From the NCBI GenBank assembly GCA_022813625.1, contig JAKLMB010000020.1, positions 496,001 to 560,000 of the forward strand: a DNA stretch of 64,000 bases. The letters run 5' to 3'. This document shows, piece after piece, positions 12,447 through 24,392 of the stretch (its first letter is position 1; each line of letters begins with the position of its first letter). The notes beneath the pieces are model-generated. The model searched no databases. It was not told the origin of the DNA and saw only the letters and a program-made list of their open reading frames with translations. This stretch comes from Aaosphaeria pasadenensis. Taxonomy: Eukaryota; Ascomycota; Dothideomycetes; Pleosporales. A program made the position numbers and the translations under genes.

Positions 12447-13560
12447 CTATCCCGACCAAATCCTTCCCACACTGCTTATACGATCCAAGATACCAAGCAC
12501 CAATGACGACTCGGAAGCTCGTTGACGACGACGATTTCTAAGCATAGCTTTAACACACTTAGGCCATAGGAATGGCGCCTTCAACAAGTCTTCATCATTG
12601 CCAAAGCCCTCTTCTAACTCACTTGGGCCCGGGAGTGGTTGATACGAATACGACTTGTAACGAGTCAAGTAACGAGTCATAACATCATCAGAGTCGAACA
12701 GCAGGATCCAACTATGCCTATCTCCAATGGATCGTTTATCCGCAAACTCTTCACTCGGGGTATAAGTTTTGTCTTGTTCGTCGATGTCGCGAACATCAGG
12801 CAAGAATTGGTAGTTCGACCGAATGCCCATCTGGTTGCGGTCTCTGACTTTCTTGGCCACCTTGCGCTTGTTCATAGCGTAGTCTTGAAGTTGATCAAAT
12901 GTTGAAATCGGAAATACGGAAATGATCCTGGTAGAAGTAGCCAAGATCATATCGGCCGTTGATAGAATAGGTGAGTAACCAGTGCGCCATTGTATCCATG
13001 CCCCTTCCCCAAAGTCAACTTCACGAACGTACACTCGAGGTGCGCGGTGTTTTCGATGCTCAGATCGACTATGGAAAAGTGAAACTGACAATGATTCAGG
13101 ATTGCTAACATCCTCATATCCGTCTTGAATGAGGAAGTTTCTTAGATCTTCTTTCACATAGTCGTGACACTCTTCGTTCAAGATAATTGTTATTGGCATG
13201 TCCGAATTTTCTAGGGTGTGAATGCTCGCCCTTTGAAGGTACCCCAAGATAGGAGTCCCAGTCAGCAGGAAGCCGTATTTTTCTTGTAGAACACGAAAGC
13301 CAACGGGATCCGAGAAGAAGATTCGCAACCTATGTCATCGTTAGTTCGTGGTACTATCATCAGGTTACGTAGCAGGGAAGGGTGCCACAAACTTACATTC
13401 TATTATACTCCGACTCTGTCCAGGCAGTCCTATGTATGTTGCGGAAGTGCTTCGATACCAATCGCAATCGGAGAATTTCCGGTGCTTTCAAGTATGATAG
13501 AACTGCATTTTGGATGCGTACGAACCGTTTGCTCATCAGATCAGTCAATGTCAAAGCCAT
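12447..13560 (-). CDS. F-box-like protein of unknown function
   Basis: Exons on the minus strand: 13397-13560 and 12447-13329, with a 67-nt intron (GTAAGT...ATAG), giving about 348 aa. The first ATG in frame is at 13560. Residues about 18-45 (NAVLSYLKAPEILRLRLVSK) match the F-box pattern, a helix pair with conserved Leu/Pro/Arg-Val-Ser that would bind Skp1 in an SCF ubiquitin ligase. The rest, including YGFLLTGTPILGYLQRASIH and HSWILLFDSDDVMTRYLTRY, shows no repeat (no WD40, no LRR), so the substrate-binding part is not a known type to me. The F-box call is moderate and the gene model good. It stands alone, 1.4 kb from the divergent FAD monooxygenase. Confidence 0.72.
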
Positions 13561-14926
13561 ATTTGGCGCGGATGTGTTTTGGTATGTAAGGTTGTGTTTA
13601 GTGCGTCGAATCGGGAGGAGTTGTATTGCGTTGATCAAGTTGAAGCGCGTTGGTACGGTCGCTCAATTGTCTTCCTCCCGCTGGATTATATAGAAGAAAT
13701 GGCAGCATTGTACAATGAAAACGGAGCTCCTTGAAATTGGTATAGTGATCATCGAGTGAATGATTATGCGTAAAAACGCCTGTGTAGTAGATTCATTCCG
13801 GATTCGACCTGCAGTGTGAGTATCACATTTCACTCGTAAATGAATAGTTGACCAACGTTTCTCCTCGGGAGTTGGTGAACGCTGGGTCAGTAAGTGAAAA
13901 TGTCGTACTAATTATCTATGCACTCTGTTCTTCGTAGAAGTAAACATCTTTTGCGCACATTCACAATCTACAATAATGTCCCCTTACAAACTCGCTGTCT
14001 CACAAACTAACACTAGCTGCTGTGATTTTTGATGCATTTCAAGGCCTAGAGGACATCCGGGACACACAACCCCAAGGAACACAATCTAGGATGCAATGCT
14101 GATGGCTTTGGAGAAAGACCTTCATTTTCATTGTTCAAGTACACGTGGTATACTAGAATATTGCAATGATCAGATAAAATAAGAAGCATGGTCCAAGCAT
14201 TGTGTAGTTGCATACAGTGAGAATCGATTGATAGCATTCTACAGAAACAATCCTCTGAAACACAAACTAGTATCCTAATTCGAATCAAGTGTTCTACAAT
14301 TTCCTTGCCTGAATTGCGATGATCTGCGGGAAACACTGAGTCTGCCTTGACTTGTTGTCTCGATTGATTTACAACCCTAATATCCCCTTCAGGAAGTAAG
14401 AATGGATCACAAATATCATCAGACAACTTACATCACCTAATCGGCATCAGACATAGCAAAGCATAAGCAAGACATCAAGACAAATACACATACACGTACC
14501 TACACAGTAATCCAGTCGGAAGCTCCACGCCCCGAAAGCCCGCGCGCTGACAAACCCCCCTCCTCCTCGTCCCCCCACACACCGCGACCGCAACCACCAA
14601 CGATCTTTCCATCACGACGCCTGAAGACACCATATTCAACCAATTACCCGTCTACGATATTGCCAGAACGCCCACCTTACAATATACCTACATTCCATTT
14701 TCGTGTTCCCCAACGGACGAAAATTACGCTATCTGGCATTGGCAATAACCATGCAGCAACAGCACGACTCCCCGCAATATAAACACCCTTGGCCACCGGG
14801 ACACCCGCCGTGAAACGTCACCAACATCAACATTGCCAAACATCAACCTCAACAACAGCAACAAAACAAGAGGATATCAATAGGAACCTCCGTTCACCAA
14901 ATACCCAGCACTCAACCCACCAAACC
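13561..14926. other. Intergenic between divergent genes
   Basis: Shared upstream region of the F-box-like gene and the FAD monooxygenase. A minus-strand frame at 14046-14426 is open for 126 codons but begins with a non-ATG codon and has no family signature. AATATAAAC near 14777-14785 may be a TATA element about 145 nt before the monooxygenase start. Confidence 0.45.
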
Positions 14927-16129
14927 ATGGCCGCCCAACCCCAGCAAAAGCCCATCCTAATCTCCGGCGGCGGCCTCTCCTCCCTCCTGCTCGCGCGCTC
15001 GCTCCTCCGCTCCAACATCCCCTTCCTCGTCTTCGAGCGCGACGCCTCGATATCCTTCCGCGCCCAGGGCTACCGCCTGCGCCTCTCCAGCGAAGGTCTC
15101 GACGCCGTGGAGGCCGTGCTCGGGCCCGAAGGCTTCGCCAAATTCTACGACGCCTGCGGGAAGACGGGCGGCGCGGGGTTCGCGGCCGTGGATCCGCTCA
15201 CCGGGGAGAACCTCGGGACGGAGCACTCTACGGTTAGGAGGGAGGGACTGTCGTCGAGGGATGGGAAGGTGATTGGGATTGCGAGGGGGACTATGCGGAG
15301 TTTGTTCATCGAGGGGTGCGAGGAGTTCGTAAGGTGGCAGCACCACATTACGGGGTACGAATTGACTGACGGCGGCGTCCGAGCTATTTTCGCGGACGGA
15401 TCGAAGTCGGTGGAGGGGTCGATGCTGATCGGTGGTGAGGGCATCAAGTCGCAGGTCGCGAAGCAGCTGTCTGGCGGGAAGCTGAAAGTGTACGACTTGG
15501 GGGCGCGGGGGATCCACGGACAGGCGTCGACGACAGCGTTCAAGGCACTTGGGGAGGGCGTGTTCCGCGCGGTTGACGAGACGAGCCACCCTGAGGGCAG
15601 AGTGTTTCTCATCACGAACGTGCGCGCCGGCGACATGGACGACCCGAACGTGGATTTCGGGTGGACGATAGGCGGGTCCGCTGGTGTCATCAAGGCTCCC
15701 AACGACGACTACACCATCATTGGGAAGCAGGCCGCCGACATCGCGAGGGGGCTGACGAAATCGTGGCACCCGCGCGTTCGATCCCTGATCGACAACATGA
15801 GGGACGACGACGCTGCGTTCTGGAAGATCACCTGTTCGTCGCCGGACGGGGTCCCTGAGTGGCCTAACGAGCCGCGCGTCACTGTCATTGGGGATGCCGT
15901 GCACTCGATGACTCCGGCCGGGGGCAACGGCGCGAACACCGCCATGCGAGATTCTGCCCTCTTGGGTAGACTCCTCGCTGAGGCGGGCGGCTTCAAAGAG
16001 GGCGTCACGGCGGAGTACGAGAAAGTCATGCGTGTGTATGCCAGCGAGGCCGTCAAGAAGAGCTTCAGCACCGCGGAGATTTCGTACAGCGCGGTCATCA
16101 ACGAATCGACGCCGACGATAGGAGTATAA
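14927..16129 (+). CDS. FAD-dependent aromatic-type monooxygenase
   Basis: Class A flavoprotein monooxygenase of the salicylate/para-hydroxybenzoate hydroxylase fold. Single exon, about 400 aa. The ATG at 14927 sits in the good context CAAACCATGG; the frame extends upstream only from a TTG. Visible: N-terminal dinucleotide-binding motif ISGGGLSSLLLARSLL, then FERD for FAD ribose binding, a middle arginine in the substrate-channel region, and the C-terminal FAD motif GDAVHSMTPAGGNGANTAMRD. There is no signal peptide and no C-terminal membrane anchor. The gene is strongly G+C-rich compared with its flanks, which also explains a long antisense open frame across it. The reaction is probably NAD(P)H-dependent hydroxylation; the substrate is unknown. 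The next gene, a GH43 enzyme, converges with it. Confidence 0.92.
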   Translation: MAAQPQQKPILISGGGLSSLLLARSLLRSNIPFLVFERDASISFRAQGYRLRLSSEGLDAVEAVLGPEGFAKFYDACGKTGGAGFAAVDPLTGENLGTEHSTVRREGLSSRDGKVIGIARGTMRSLFIEGCEEFVRWQHHITGYELTDGGVRAIFADGSKSVEGSMLIGGEGIKSQVAKQLSGGKLKVYDLGARGIHGQASTTAFKALGEGVFRAVDETSHPEGRVFLITNVRAGDMDDPNVDFGWTIGGSAGVIKAPNDDYTIIGKQAADIARGLTKSWHPRVRSLIDNMRDDDAAFWKITCSSPDGVPEWPNEPRVTVIGDAVHSMTPAGGNGANTAMRDSALLGRLLAEAGGFKEGVTAEYEKVMRVYASEAVKKSFSTAEISYSAVINESTPTIGV

Positions 16130-16645
16130 GGTTTAAACGTAGAAGTCACGGCTGGTAAGAGATTTATGAATATCAAGACAGCGGTTTTACACTCCCCAGA
16201 TCGATACATCCCCTGGACAAGCAGCATCTGAATTTTTACGAACATTCACTATCGAATTATCAATCTAGACACATATAGACAACATTATCATTTGTTACAT
16301 CAACCACGCTACTTTTTCCCAAGCAATACATGACCACCGTCCATCTTGACCTCAACCTCACTTATAGTATCCCCTTCTCCTACGTTCACATTCAACAGAC
16401 CATCAAATCCACTCCGGAAGAAGAGGGAGAAGTATGATCTCCCAGTGGGATATGCGTGATATGTATGAATTTTGATATGTACGTTTTGATTTGACGGAAT
16501 ACCGCAGATATATGTACGATGCCACTCCGTTCAAAAGAGAACCCTCAAAACAAAACAAGAGAAACTCATCTCCACCTGCCAGATAATATGCTGCAAGTAT
16601 GCACGCTCCTGTATACAACCACAACCGCGAGGTCCCATCACTCAC
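16130..16645. other. Intergenic between convergent genes
   Basis: About 0.5 kb of A/T-rich 3' flank between the FAD monooxygenase and the GH43 gene. No coding sequence is seen. Confidence 0.5.
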
Positions 16646-17962
16646 TCACTTATTAAACACCCTCTCGACCTTCCCAAACAACCCCTTCGCCTCCCCCACG
16701 ATCCGACTCTTCACCACATCAACACCCACACCCGTATGATCCACACTCTTCCCCCCTTTCCCACCCCCCTCCTCCGGCTTCTTCTCCCCACACCCACAAC
16801 CCTCCCTACACCCATACAAAAAGTGATCCACATCCCCACTACACCTTCCACACTCCCCATCCCCCATATACGGCCCAGCATCCGACCAACCGACCCTCAT
16901 AACCCTCGCCCTCCTCCCCTCCCACCCCGTCTTCTCATCCGTCGCGTGGAAACACCCCCACACCTCCGGCGTACTCTGCCCATTCACAAGCACAAAGTTC
17001 CCATGCCCGGGCCCATACGGCGGCGTATTGTTCTTATTCGACGCGAGCAGCGGCCTTGACCACTTCTTCCAGTGCTCCGCATTGAGCGGGTTCCCGCCGC
17101 TGAAATGCAACACGTTCATCTTGTACTCTGACGTCCACGAGCCAGCGCAGCTGTACGCGATTCCCGTCCAGCGGCCGTCGGGCGAGGACAGGAACTGTGG
17201 GCCCTCGTTTATGCCTGATTTCCCCGAGTACTCCCACTGGTAGTCTGGGGAGGAGATTCGCACGGGGGGCGCGATGACTTTCGTCGGCGACTCCATCTTC
17301 ATGATGAAGATCTCCTGTTTGGACGCCGACAGCGTCTCGCCGATCGGCCAGCCGGAATATACGAAGTACATTGTGCCCTGGAGTGTGATTGCCGTGCCGT
17401 CGATGGCCCACTGGTCGTCCCGCATGCCGTGGAGCTTGGAGTGGAACTTCCACTTCGCTGCGTCGAGGGGGGATTCAGAGGCCGCGGGGCCTTCGAGCAC
17501 GTACATCCTGTGCGTGCGGTTGCCGAACGCAGGGTGCGCGGCCGCGAAGTAGACGTACCATTTTCCGTGGATGGCGTGGATTTCCGGCGCCCAGACGTCG
17601 GCCGTGTACTCTGTGTCGGGCGGTGGGCGCCAGATGACGGTCTTCGTGCACTTGGACTCGAAGTCGAAGAGGGATTCGCCGGACCAGACTTCGACGCGGT
17701 TGCCGTCCGCCGTGAAGGTCATGTAGTAGACGCCGTTGTGGAAGAGGACGTACGGGTCTGCGCAGGATCGGTCCGTGATGTTGAGGATGTGGTTGTTGTA
17801 GGCCCGCGGTAGCTGCATGTGCATCTTGCCTGGATTCTCCCCCGGGAAGTCGATCATGTTGTCCGTTTGGGCGACCTGCTGCTCTTTCTGCTTGCGGCGT
17901 GCTTTCTGGAGCTGCTCTTCGTATTCGCACGCGTTGATCGAGGACACGGCCGTGAAGTGCAT
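16646..17962 (-). CDS. Glycoside hydrolase family 43 protein, no signal peptide
   Basis: Five-bladed beta-propeller glycosidase of the arabinofuranosidase/xylosidase type. Single exon, 438 aa, ATG at 17962. Catalytic triad by position: general base Asp69 in CADPYVLF, pKa-modulating Asp188 in AIDGTAITL, general acid Glu253 in INEGPQFL; WAPEIHAIHGKWYVYFAA is also typical. Odd points: there is no signal peptide (the N-terminus has a Lys/Gln/Glu-rich helix at about 13-35), and after the propeller there is a Cys-rich patch (ECGRCSGDVDHFLYGCREGC and following) and a basic tail. A cytosolic enzyme or non-classical export would both fit. A TATA element lies close upstream. The family call is firm; the exact sugar linkage is not. 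Confidence 0.92.
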   Translation of the reverse strand: MHFTAVSSINACEYEEQLQKARRKQKEQQVAQTDNMIDFPGENPGKMHMQLPRAYNNHILNITDRSCADPYVLFHNGVYYMTFTADGNRVEVWSGESLFDFESKCTKTVIWRPPPDTEYTADVWAPEIHAIHGKWYVYFAAAHPAFGNRTHRMYVLEGPAASESPLDAAKWKFHSKLHGMRDDQWAIDGTAITLQGTMYFVYSGWPIGETLSASKQEIFIMKMESPTKVIAPPVRISSPDYQWEYSGKSGINEGPQFLSSPDGRWTGIAYSCAGSWTSEYKMNVLHFSGGNPLNAEHWKKWSRPLLASNKNNTPPYGPGHGNFVLVNGQSTPEVWGCFHATDEKTGWEGRRARVMRVGWSDAGPYMGDGECGRCSGDVDHFLYGCREGCGCGEKKPEEGGGKGGKSVDHTGVGVDVVKSRIVGEAKGLFGKVERVFNK

Positions 17963-17997
17963 GGTCCAGCGGGAGCGGGATCAGGGTCAGCTGGCCC

Positions 17998-18006
17998 CTT
18001 TTATAT
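17998..18006 (-). promoter_or_regulatory. TATA box of the GH43 gene
   Basis: Reads ATATAAAAG on the minus strand and lies 36-44 nt before the ATG at 17962, so the leader would be very short. This is the closest TATA-to-start spacing in the window. Transcription start was not tested. Confidence 0.55.
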
Positions 18007-19306
18007 GTATCTAGGTATGTATGCCCCCGTCTGGTGGGCTAAGGAACGGTAGACCGTAGAGGTAGGTCGTTAATGCAGGGTGTAGCACGTGGACGCTCTT
18101 GGGGCTTGCTTGGTATGCGGTCTTGTGTTGTTTTTCGTTCGTATTTTCTGTCGTTCCACATGGGAAAAGGCAGATATAAAAAGGATTCGCATGCACCCCC
18201 AGGAACCTTGCCTCATCCATGTTCATCAATTGGTGGGTTGGTTGGCTGTGCACACACGATCGAATGCACATCATCGTTGTTGGAGGACGATGCGGATCGA
18301 GACTTGACGTCACATGGAGGGGACGCCTCACATCACAGACATCGCCAATCCCGACCAATCACCTCCGACCCCTCCCGCAGTACTGTTCAATTAGGTAATT
18401 ATCCACGACTGTCTGCGTGAGGTGGGTTTCATAAGGCACGACAGAAAAATGGGGGACAACATCAGGCGACCAGTTCTGCAAAGTTTGGGTATCCCAAAAT
18501 GTCATAATTTTAGCGGTGTCATTAACTTGGGGACTCGGGGAGAAAGGGAGGGTACGGGAGGCCCTTTTTTGCTATTGTGGGGTGGGTGGAGAGGGGCCCA
18601 GGAGGCAATGCAATGCAATCAACAAGTGGCGGTGGATCTGCCAAACTCGTAAACTTGCTCTAGAATCTCAAGCCACCTGCGCCTCGAAGAGGCTCGCGGC
18701 TGGATAAGTCGGCTCGTTCGTTCCGTGATGCTGCAGTAGAAGATAGGTACCTGGTCGATTTAGCGGTCGAACGACCATCCATGATCATTGAAGGCAGATG
18801 GATCAAGCATGATCAGTTAATGAACAGAAGAAATGTCACTTCAGCAGCAAGAGATGTAGTTTGCAATTCTTTCAATTGTGACAGCCAGGGAAAAGGCTCC
18901 CTGCCATATATATCCCTCTTCCTTATACGAAGAGTTGCAGTCGCTGGTCGCACAAGTGATGATGAGCGAACATCCCGTTCGTCCAGAATGAAACCTCCGA
19001 ATCCACAAACTCTCGCTCCTTTTGACTGGCTTTGAATGTGTATGACATATCGACATCAAGCGAAAACAAATATTGGTATCCAATAAACACATGCACAGTA
19101 AAAACTCCAATCCCCAGCTCCCTTCTCACAAGAAAGGGCAGAGGCCGCTTCAGGACAGCCTCCCAAGATCCAAATGGCGAGAGAAAAAGATATAGAACGA
19201 GTAAGAGGTTGGTCGAATTCAAAATGTCACGCTCGCCTGTGACGCAAACAGGGAGAGGTCCGCAGAGGGTACCGTAAGAAGTATATGCCGCAAAAGAGAA
19301 AAGAAA
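18007..19306. other. Intergenic, no gene seen
   Basis: About 1.3 kb between the GH43 promoter and the 3' end of SPA2. It holds G-rich stretches around 18535-18600 but no protein-like frame. Confidence 0.5.
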
Positions 19307-22300
19307 TTAAAAGTCGTCACGAAGGGTTTGGTCAGCACCAAGCTCGCCAGTTTCGATGCGTTCGACACGTAGAACGAGTTCCTGGTTGATGTATTAGTAG
19401 CCATCGAGCCAAAAGACAGTCCAATACGTACCTTCATAGTTCGTGCAGTCTTAAAAGCAAGCTGAGACACCCGCTCTCGACCGCTGTCTCGACTGCTGAT
19501 ATCGAGCAGACTCTGCCTGCACTCCTCGAGAACTTCAATAACGGGGATTGCGTGTTTCTTCAGAGCCAGATTCTTCGTCTTCTGGACGGCGTCGCGCGTC
19601 TGGGAGCCCGTATCTTCTATAGCATAAGAAATATCCCTCAAGTAAGCAGAGATTTGCTGTTCTTCTGCAGGCGTGGAGATCGGATTCGATCGAATAAGGT
19701 CGACGAGTGGCTGGATGCTCTTGACGAGCTTGTCGGTCTGCTCATCCAGGTAATTCTGGTGGAATGTGAGCAGACTGCCCCTGACACCAGAGAACAAAGG
19801 GTTATACCTTGAACTCAGTCATACCAACATCCTTCTCGAATCCCAAACCATTCATGCCGGCGCTTTGCCTGTCATATCCGCTGTAGGGAGAACTATAGGT
19901 ACTGTAACCCGCCGAACTACTGCTACCTCCACGACTGCGATGCCTGGTGTGGCCCTGAGCGGCCCCGTTCAATCCGCCATTGGTGGCATTTGAGTTGTAG
20001 GGATTGTAGGTCGAATATGTCGTTTGTCCATTTGGTTTCAATGGCATCGGCATGTCATCCTCCTCTTCAAGTTCAAGCTCATCATTTGAGCTTGGCCTCA
20101 CTTTAACGTGCTTGACTAATTCAATAACGGCGGTCGAGAGATGGCTGGCGGCGGCATCTAGAAGGCTGACGGGAGACAGGCCATTGGAGGATGCATGGTT
20201 CTTACTAGCAGTGATCAGGTTATTCGCGGTGGCGCTGACGCGAGATTTGAGCTTCATCTGCTGCTTTTCCGGGCTTGCGAAAGCATCACCGTTGACACTG
20301 CTGTTGGGCGACTGCATCTGAGAAAGAGGCGTGCTGTCAATATCTCCAGTGATTGCTCGTACGCACTTCACCACATGCTTCATGCTCTCGAGGACCTGCT
20401 CTGACTCTGGACGTCGAGCAACCTGCAACAATTCGTCGATGCTAAGCTGGAATTTAGTAAGATGAACGTCCTTGACCATGCCATCTGGGGTGCTCAATGT
20501 TCCGTCGCGGCCGTAGTTGGCGACGTTGGGAGAAGCCAGTGGCGCTAGTCCGATTGATGAAGCCTTCAGGGTGCGTATTTGAGTCTTTAATCGGGCGTAT
20601 CGAGACTTCCAGTCTTTGACCTCTGCTTCCAGCGATGTTACTTGTCGTGACAACTTCTCGTCTTTCTCTATGGCTAGGTCGCTACGGGCTGATAGTTCCC
20701 GCATTTCCTGTAGATACTGTGAGGCGTCTCTTCGTACTTCATCCGCAAGCTGCTGTTGCTCATTCAATTCTTGCTCGAGCTCTTCAGCGCGACGTCGCCA
20801 CTCGTCATCGCCAGTGTTGGAGACTTGCTGGGGAGGTCGCTGTTCCAAATCTGCAATTTGGTCTCTCAGACCACGCTCGACCTCTGAATTCTCCGTTCGT
20901 ATCCGTTCGATCTCTGATCGCAAGGACGAGTTGAGGTCTTCAGCCTTTCCGACTTTGTCTTCCAAGGAGTAGCGAAGCTCATCCCATTCCGCTCGTTCAG
21001 AGGCAATTGTCTGCTCAACGTCAGTAAGGGGTGATACGTTAATATTCGTGTGACATACGCTATCTCGTTGCTTGTCGGCGTCTTGCAATCTCTGCACCTC
21101 GGTGTCTTTATCTTTCAAAGACCCTTCTAATGACTGCAGTTTGGATTGCAAATCTGCGACTTGGGATTGCAAATCTGCCACGAGCTTCTCGTTCTGCAAG
21201 TGTGGTCAGCTAGATTGCACAGGGCAAAACAGTAGTATATCCTACCTCGGGATTAAGACTCCTCATGCTCTTGTTCGTCTGTCGTCGACTCTGTCGTGGA
21301 GCAGCACCCTCCAGGTTGAATGCGTCTTCATCATCTTCATTTGCTGCGCTGTCGTCATCATCATCCTCGACCATGGTACCCTTATTTGGCACGATTGTGT
21401 TCTGTTGGAAGGTCTTCGGTAACGGTCGACCAAAGTCATTGCTCGGCGCACCAGGTCTATGGGCCCCTGGTGGTGGTGGACCACGGAAGTTTGGTGGACC
21501 ACCAGGCGGCGGGCGTCCACGCATGCCTCCACCCATACTGTTTGGTGTGCCAACCCGACTCGGTCCATTCCTGCTCGCCGAACTCATTATACTACTTGCG
21601 GGACTGGAGCTTCGTGGAATCTCGCCGCCGGTGAAACGGGGGAACCTCCTCTCCAACTCATAAAAGACATCGGTAGCAAGTTGTCGAAAGCGCTCGAGGG
21701 GCAGTGTGGAGAGCTTCTGTCGCGCCTGGTTGCGCTTCGGGTGGAATGTAGTCTTCGGAAGCAAGAACTGTGGGGTATCGTTTCCTGGAGCACCTGGCCC
21801 CCCTCGTTTGCGATCTTGCTCTCTTCGTATCGACTCGTCGTAGACATCGGTGCTGAGTTCCTGGAATTGGACAACCGAGAGTCGTGTAAGCTTGTCCTTG
21901 GCCCTGCTCGCCCGCGGGTTTCCCTTCTCGTCGTTGATGTACGGTGCGAGATAGCTTCGTAGCACGCGATAGTGTTCTGATAGCGTCTCCTCCAACTTCA
22001 TCATCTTTTGTCTGTTCAAGTTCTGATCGGGAAGACCTTGGGCATAAAGGCCAGTTCCGTCGCTAGAGCGGCCTACAGAGCTGGGGGGCGACGGGTTGCC
22101 GTTTCCTGCAGGACGCCCCATTCCATTTGGCATGCCTCCATCGGTGACGTTTGTGCTACTGTGTACGGATGCGGGCGGCGTAATACCGCCACGGTTGTTC
22201 GGTGGGAGGGCGGGGGAGTATGGATTGTCGCTTCCTCCTCCCAAGCTTTGGTATCGAGTGATGGGGGACCATTCGGTGCTATCGGTAGAGACAGGCGACA

Positions 22301-22331
22301 ACGTGCCATTGCGGCCTGGCGCATTCATCAT
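19307..22331 (-). CDS. spa2: Spa2/SpaA polarisome scaffold
   Basis: Scaffold of the polarisome at hyphal tips, bringing the formin and MAP-kinase modules to the growth site. Exons on the minus strand: 21246-22331, 21059-21193, 19808-21010, 19432-19755, 19307-19381, giving about 940 aa. Four introns of 48-52 nt lie between whole codons; the 48-nt one (21011-21058) would also translate through, but has a GTATGT donor, a CTGAC branch-like site and a CAG acceptor. Visible: two Spa2-homology (SHD/GIT) repeats at about 110-220 (KLTRLSVVQFQELSTDVYDE and KLSTLPLERFRQLATDVFYE), a Pro/Gly-rich linker, a long coiled coil at about 360-560, and a conserved C-terminal domain ending GADQTLRDDF. The name is firm. 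It is preceded by a 3 kb gene-free region. Confidence 0.95.
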
Positions 22332-22895
22332 GTTTCACAGCGTTCGCGGTGCGGTGAGATCTGGCAGGACGAACTAGGGCGTGTAGTGTGTCGGAGTCCG
22401 CAGTGAGGGCTCAGCTAGGCCAACGTCTGGCGGCGGTGCGCTGAGTGGGATCGGAGCAAAAAAAGGTGAAACCCAGGAGTTCGAAATAAGGCCTCGGGAG
22501 AGCACAAACTTTGCCGGATATGGGGTTGAAACGTAGTCGAGTCTAAGGTGACACGCTTACAGGAGCGTTCGCAGGATGGGTATTGAACATATAAATACGA
22601 TGGGAGAGAACAAGGCCGTGGGGAATAGCAGCGCAGTCGATTACGATTATCTGGGGACGTTTTTTGAGGCGGTAGCGTCTAGTTAAAGCGCCCGCAGAGC
22701 AGCAAACACGGGAGTGATGGCAGTGACAGCGACAAGCAAGCTAGCGCTGTATAGAAAAGAGAAGTCGAAGATTACGCAGTTAAAGAAGAAGAGGAATGAT
22801 GAAGGAAGCAGCAGCAGTGACTGTGGGAAGTGAAAGGCACGCGAAAAGGAGCGAAAGGTCGAGCCACGGGCCGTGAGGGTTAAACGGGGATTAAA

Positions 22896-22936
22896 GGGAT
22901 GGGATGGGATGGGAGGATGGGAGGATGGGGATGGGG
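22896..22936 (+). repeat. G-run block, possible G-quadruplex
   Basis: Six runs of three or four G separated by two to five bases, beginning GGGATGGGATGGGATGGG. Short loops make a G-quadruplex possible on the plus strand, which is the template strand for SPA2. It lies about 570 nt upstream of the SPA2 start codon. Confidence 0.6.
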
Positions 22937-23687
22937 TTGACGAGATTGCTGCCACCGCTGCGAATCCCAAATGTCGGTGATGAAAGGGCAAGGGCCCCCT
23001 TTGACGCGGCTGGAGGGTACCGGGAGGGTAGTTAGAGTGACTAGAGGACCTAGGTAGGTGCTACAATAGGTACGGCGGCGGCGGTGCAGGTGGGTACCTG
23101 TAGTAACTGTACTCGTCGATAGACAAGGCGGATGCCAGTTTACTAAGGCAGTAAATGGTTTGGACTGGTGAGTGGTGGTGGTTGTAGTTGATTCTTACTC
23201 GCAGTATTTTGTTGCAATTTCGTAGTGAATGGTTGCTTGTTGTTGGCTGTTTGTGGAGGGTCATTCGTTGTCTTGGCTCCGGGCGCTTTTCTCGTTGGAA
23301 TTCAAGCGCTAAATTGGCCCAGCCCAGGCCAACTGCCACGAATGATGATGCAGAACGGCAGACCAGGGGAAGGGGTGGATGGTTGGATGCAGTATCGAGG
23401 TAAGAACCGTAAGATATTCCTTTTTCTCTTGTATTGTACGCAGAAGACGAGATCGAGTATTTTCGAGTGAGTAGTTGGGTATGTAGTAGGTAGGTACGGT
23501 TTGAAAGAAGAAGTAGTAGTTCATGGACCAGTAGGGACTGATATACTCGTAGTGTGTGTGGATGGATTGATTGGTTACGGAAAGCGGACGATGCGATTCG
23601 TTCATCCGTGTGCGTGTGTAAAGCCAGTCAGCCCTTCAGGTCTTTGTTGTTGCCAACGTCGTACGAGCAGTAGTGAAGATGAAAGTG

Positions 23688-23731
23688 AGGGTGAAGGTGA
23701 AGGTGAAGGTGAAGAAGAAGAAGACTGTTTA
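23688..23731 (+). repeat. GAAGGT/GAAGAA microsatellite
   Basis: Tandem GTGAAG-type hexamers running into GAAGAAGAAGAAG. A simple repeat in the SPA2 upstream region; the Glu/Gly-rich open frame across it comes from the repeat. Confidence 0.7.
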
Positions 23732-24353
23732 CCTAATTCGTAAAGTGAAGTCACTGGTGAAAGGAAAGAACAGATGAAGGGCTTAGATAATCGAGTCGTC
23801 CCAAGCCACAGATCCGGCAACCGCGACGACAATAACAATGGCAAGAACGAACCACTCCCAAGTATCACCACCACCGTCATCATCATTACCAGTGGCCTAA
23901 ATCCCATGATTGCCGTATGTAGGCAGTATCTACCATCTAGCATCCAATCGAGTCTCGACACCCGAGCAAGAAAACAAGTCTCGATCTCGAACTGCATCCA
24001 TCCATCATCCGATTCCATCATCTGCACATTCATTTCGTCCCTTTCATTCTTCCCTACTCACCCACACCCGATTCTTGGAGAACACTAACCGGTAGTTACA
24101 CCCACCTCCAATGGCAGACAAGCAAGCGTTGCATTTCCAGATAAGCAGGTATGGTACATTGGAACGTACGGTAAGGGTTGCTAATTATCATCATCATATC
24201 ATCCATCACCGTATAGTATACGGAGTGCGGCACTCATACAACCAACTGCCTCCTCACACCATGATATATTATCATCTACTGGCCCTACTATAACAACACT
24301 CATCTCATCTCATCGCCGCATCGCAGGTTCTCACGGACAACTCGACCCTTCGT

Positions 24354-24392
24354 CCCCTGCCCTGCCCTGTCCTGTCCTGTCCTGTCCAGTCC
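24354..24392 (+). repeat. CCTGY pentamer repeat
   Basis: About seven tandem copies of CCTGC or CCTGT. Simple repeat without other features. Confidence 0.7.

Noticed and set aside
14046..14426. 126-codon minus frame between the F-box-like gene and the FAD monooxygenase
   Set aside because: Starts at TTG, has its first ATG late in the frame, and no family-like sequence or splice support.
14957..15904. 315-codon minus-strand open frame across the FAD monooxygenase
   Set aside because: Antisense shadow caused by G+C-rich codon use; the plus frame has clear FAD motifs and this one has none.
21011..21058. Reading the 48-nt SPA2 segment as coding
   Set aside because: It translates without a stop, but donor, branch-like site and acceptor are all good and the inserted residues do not fit the coiled coil.
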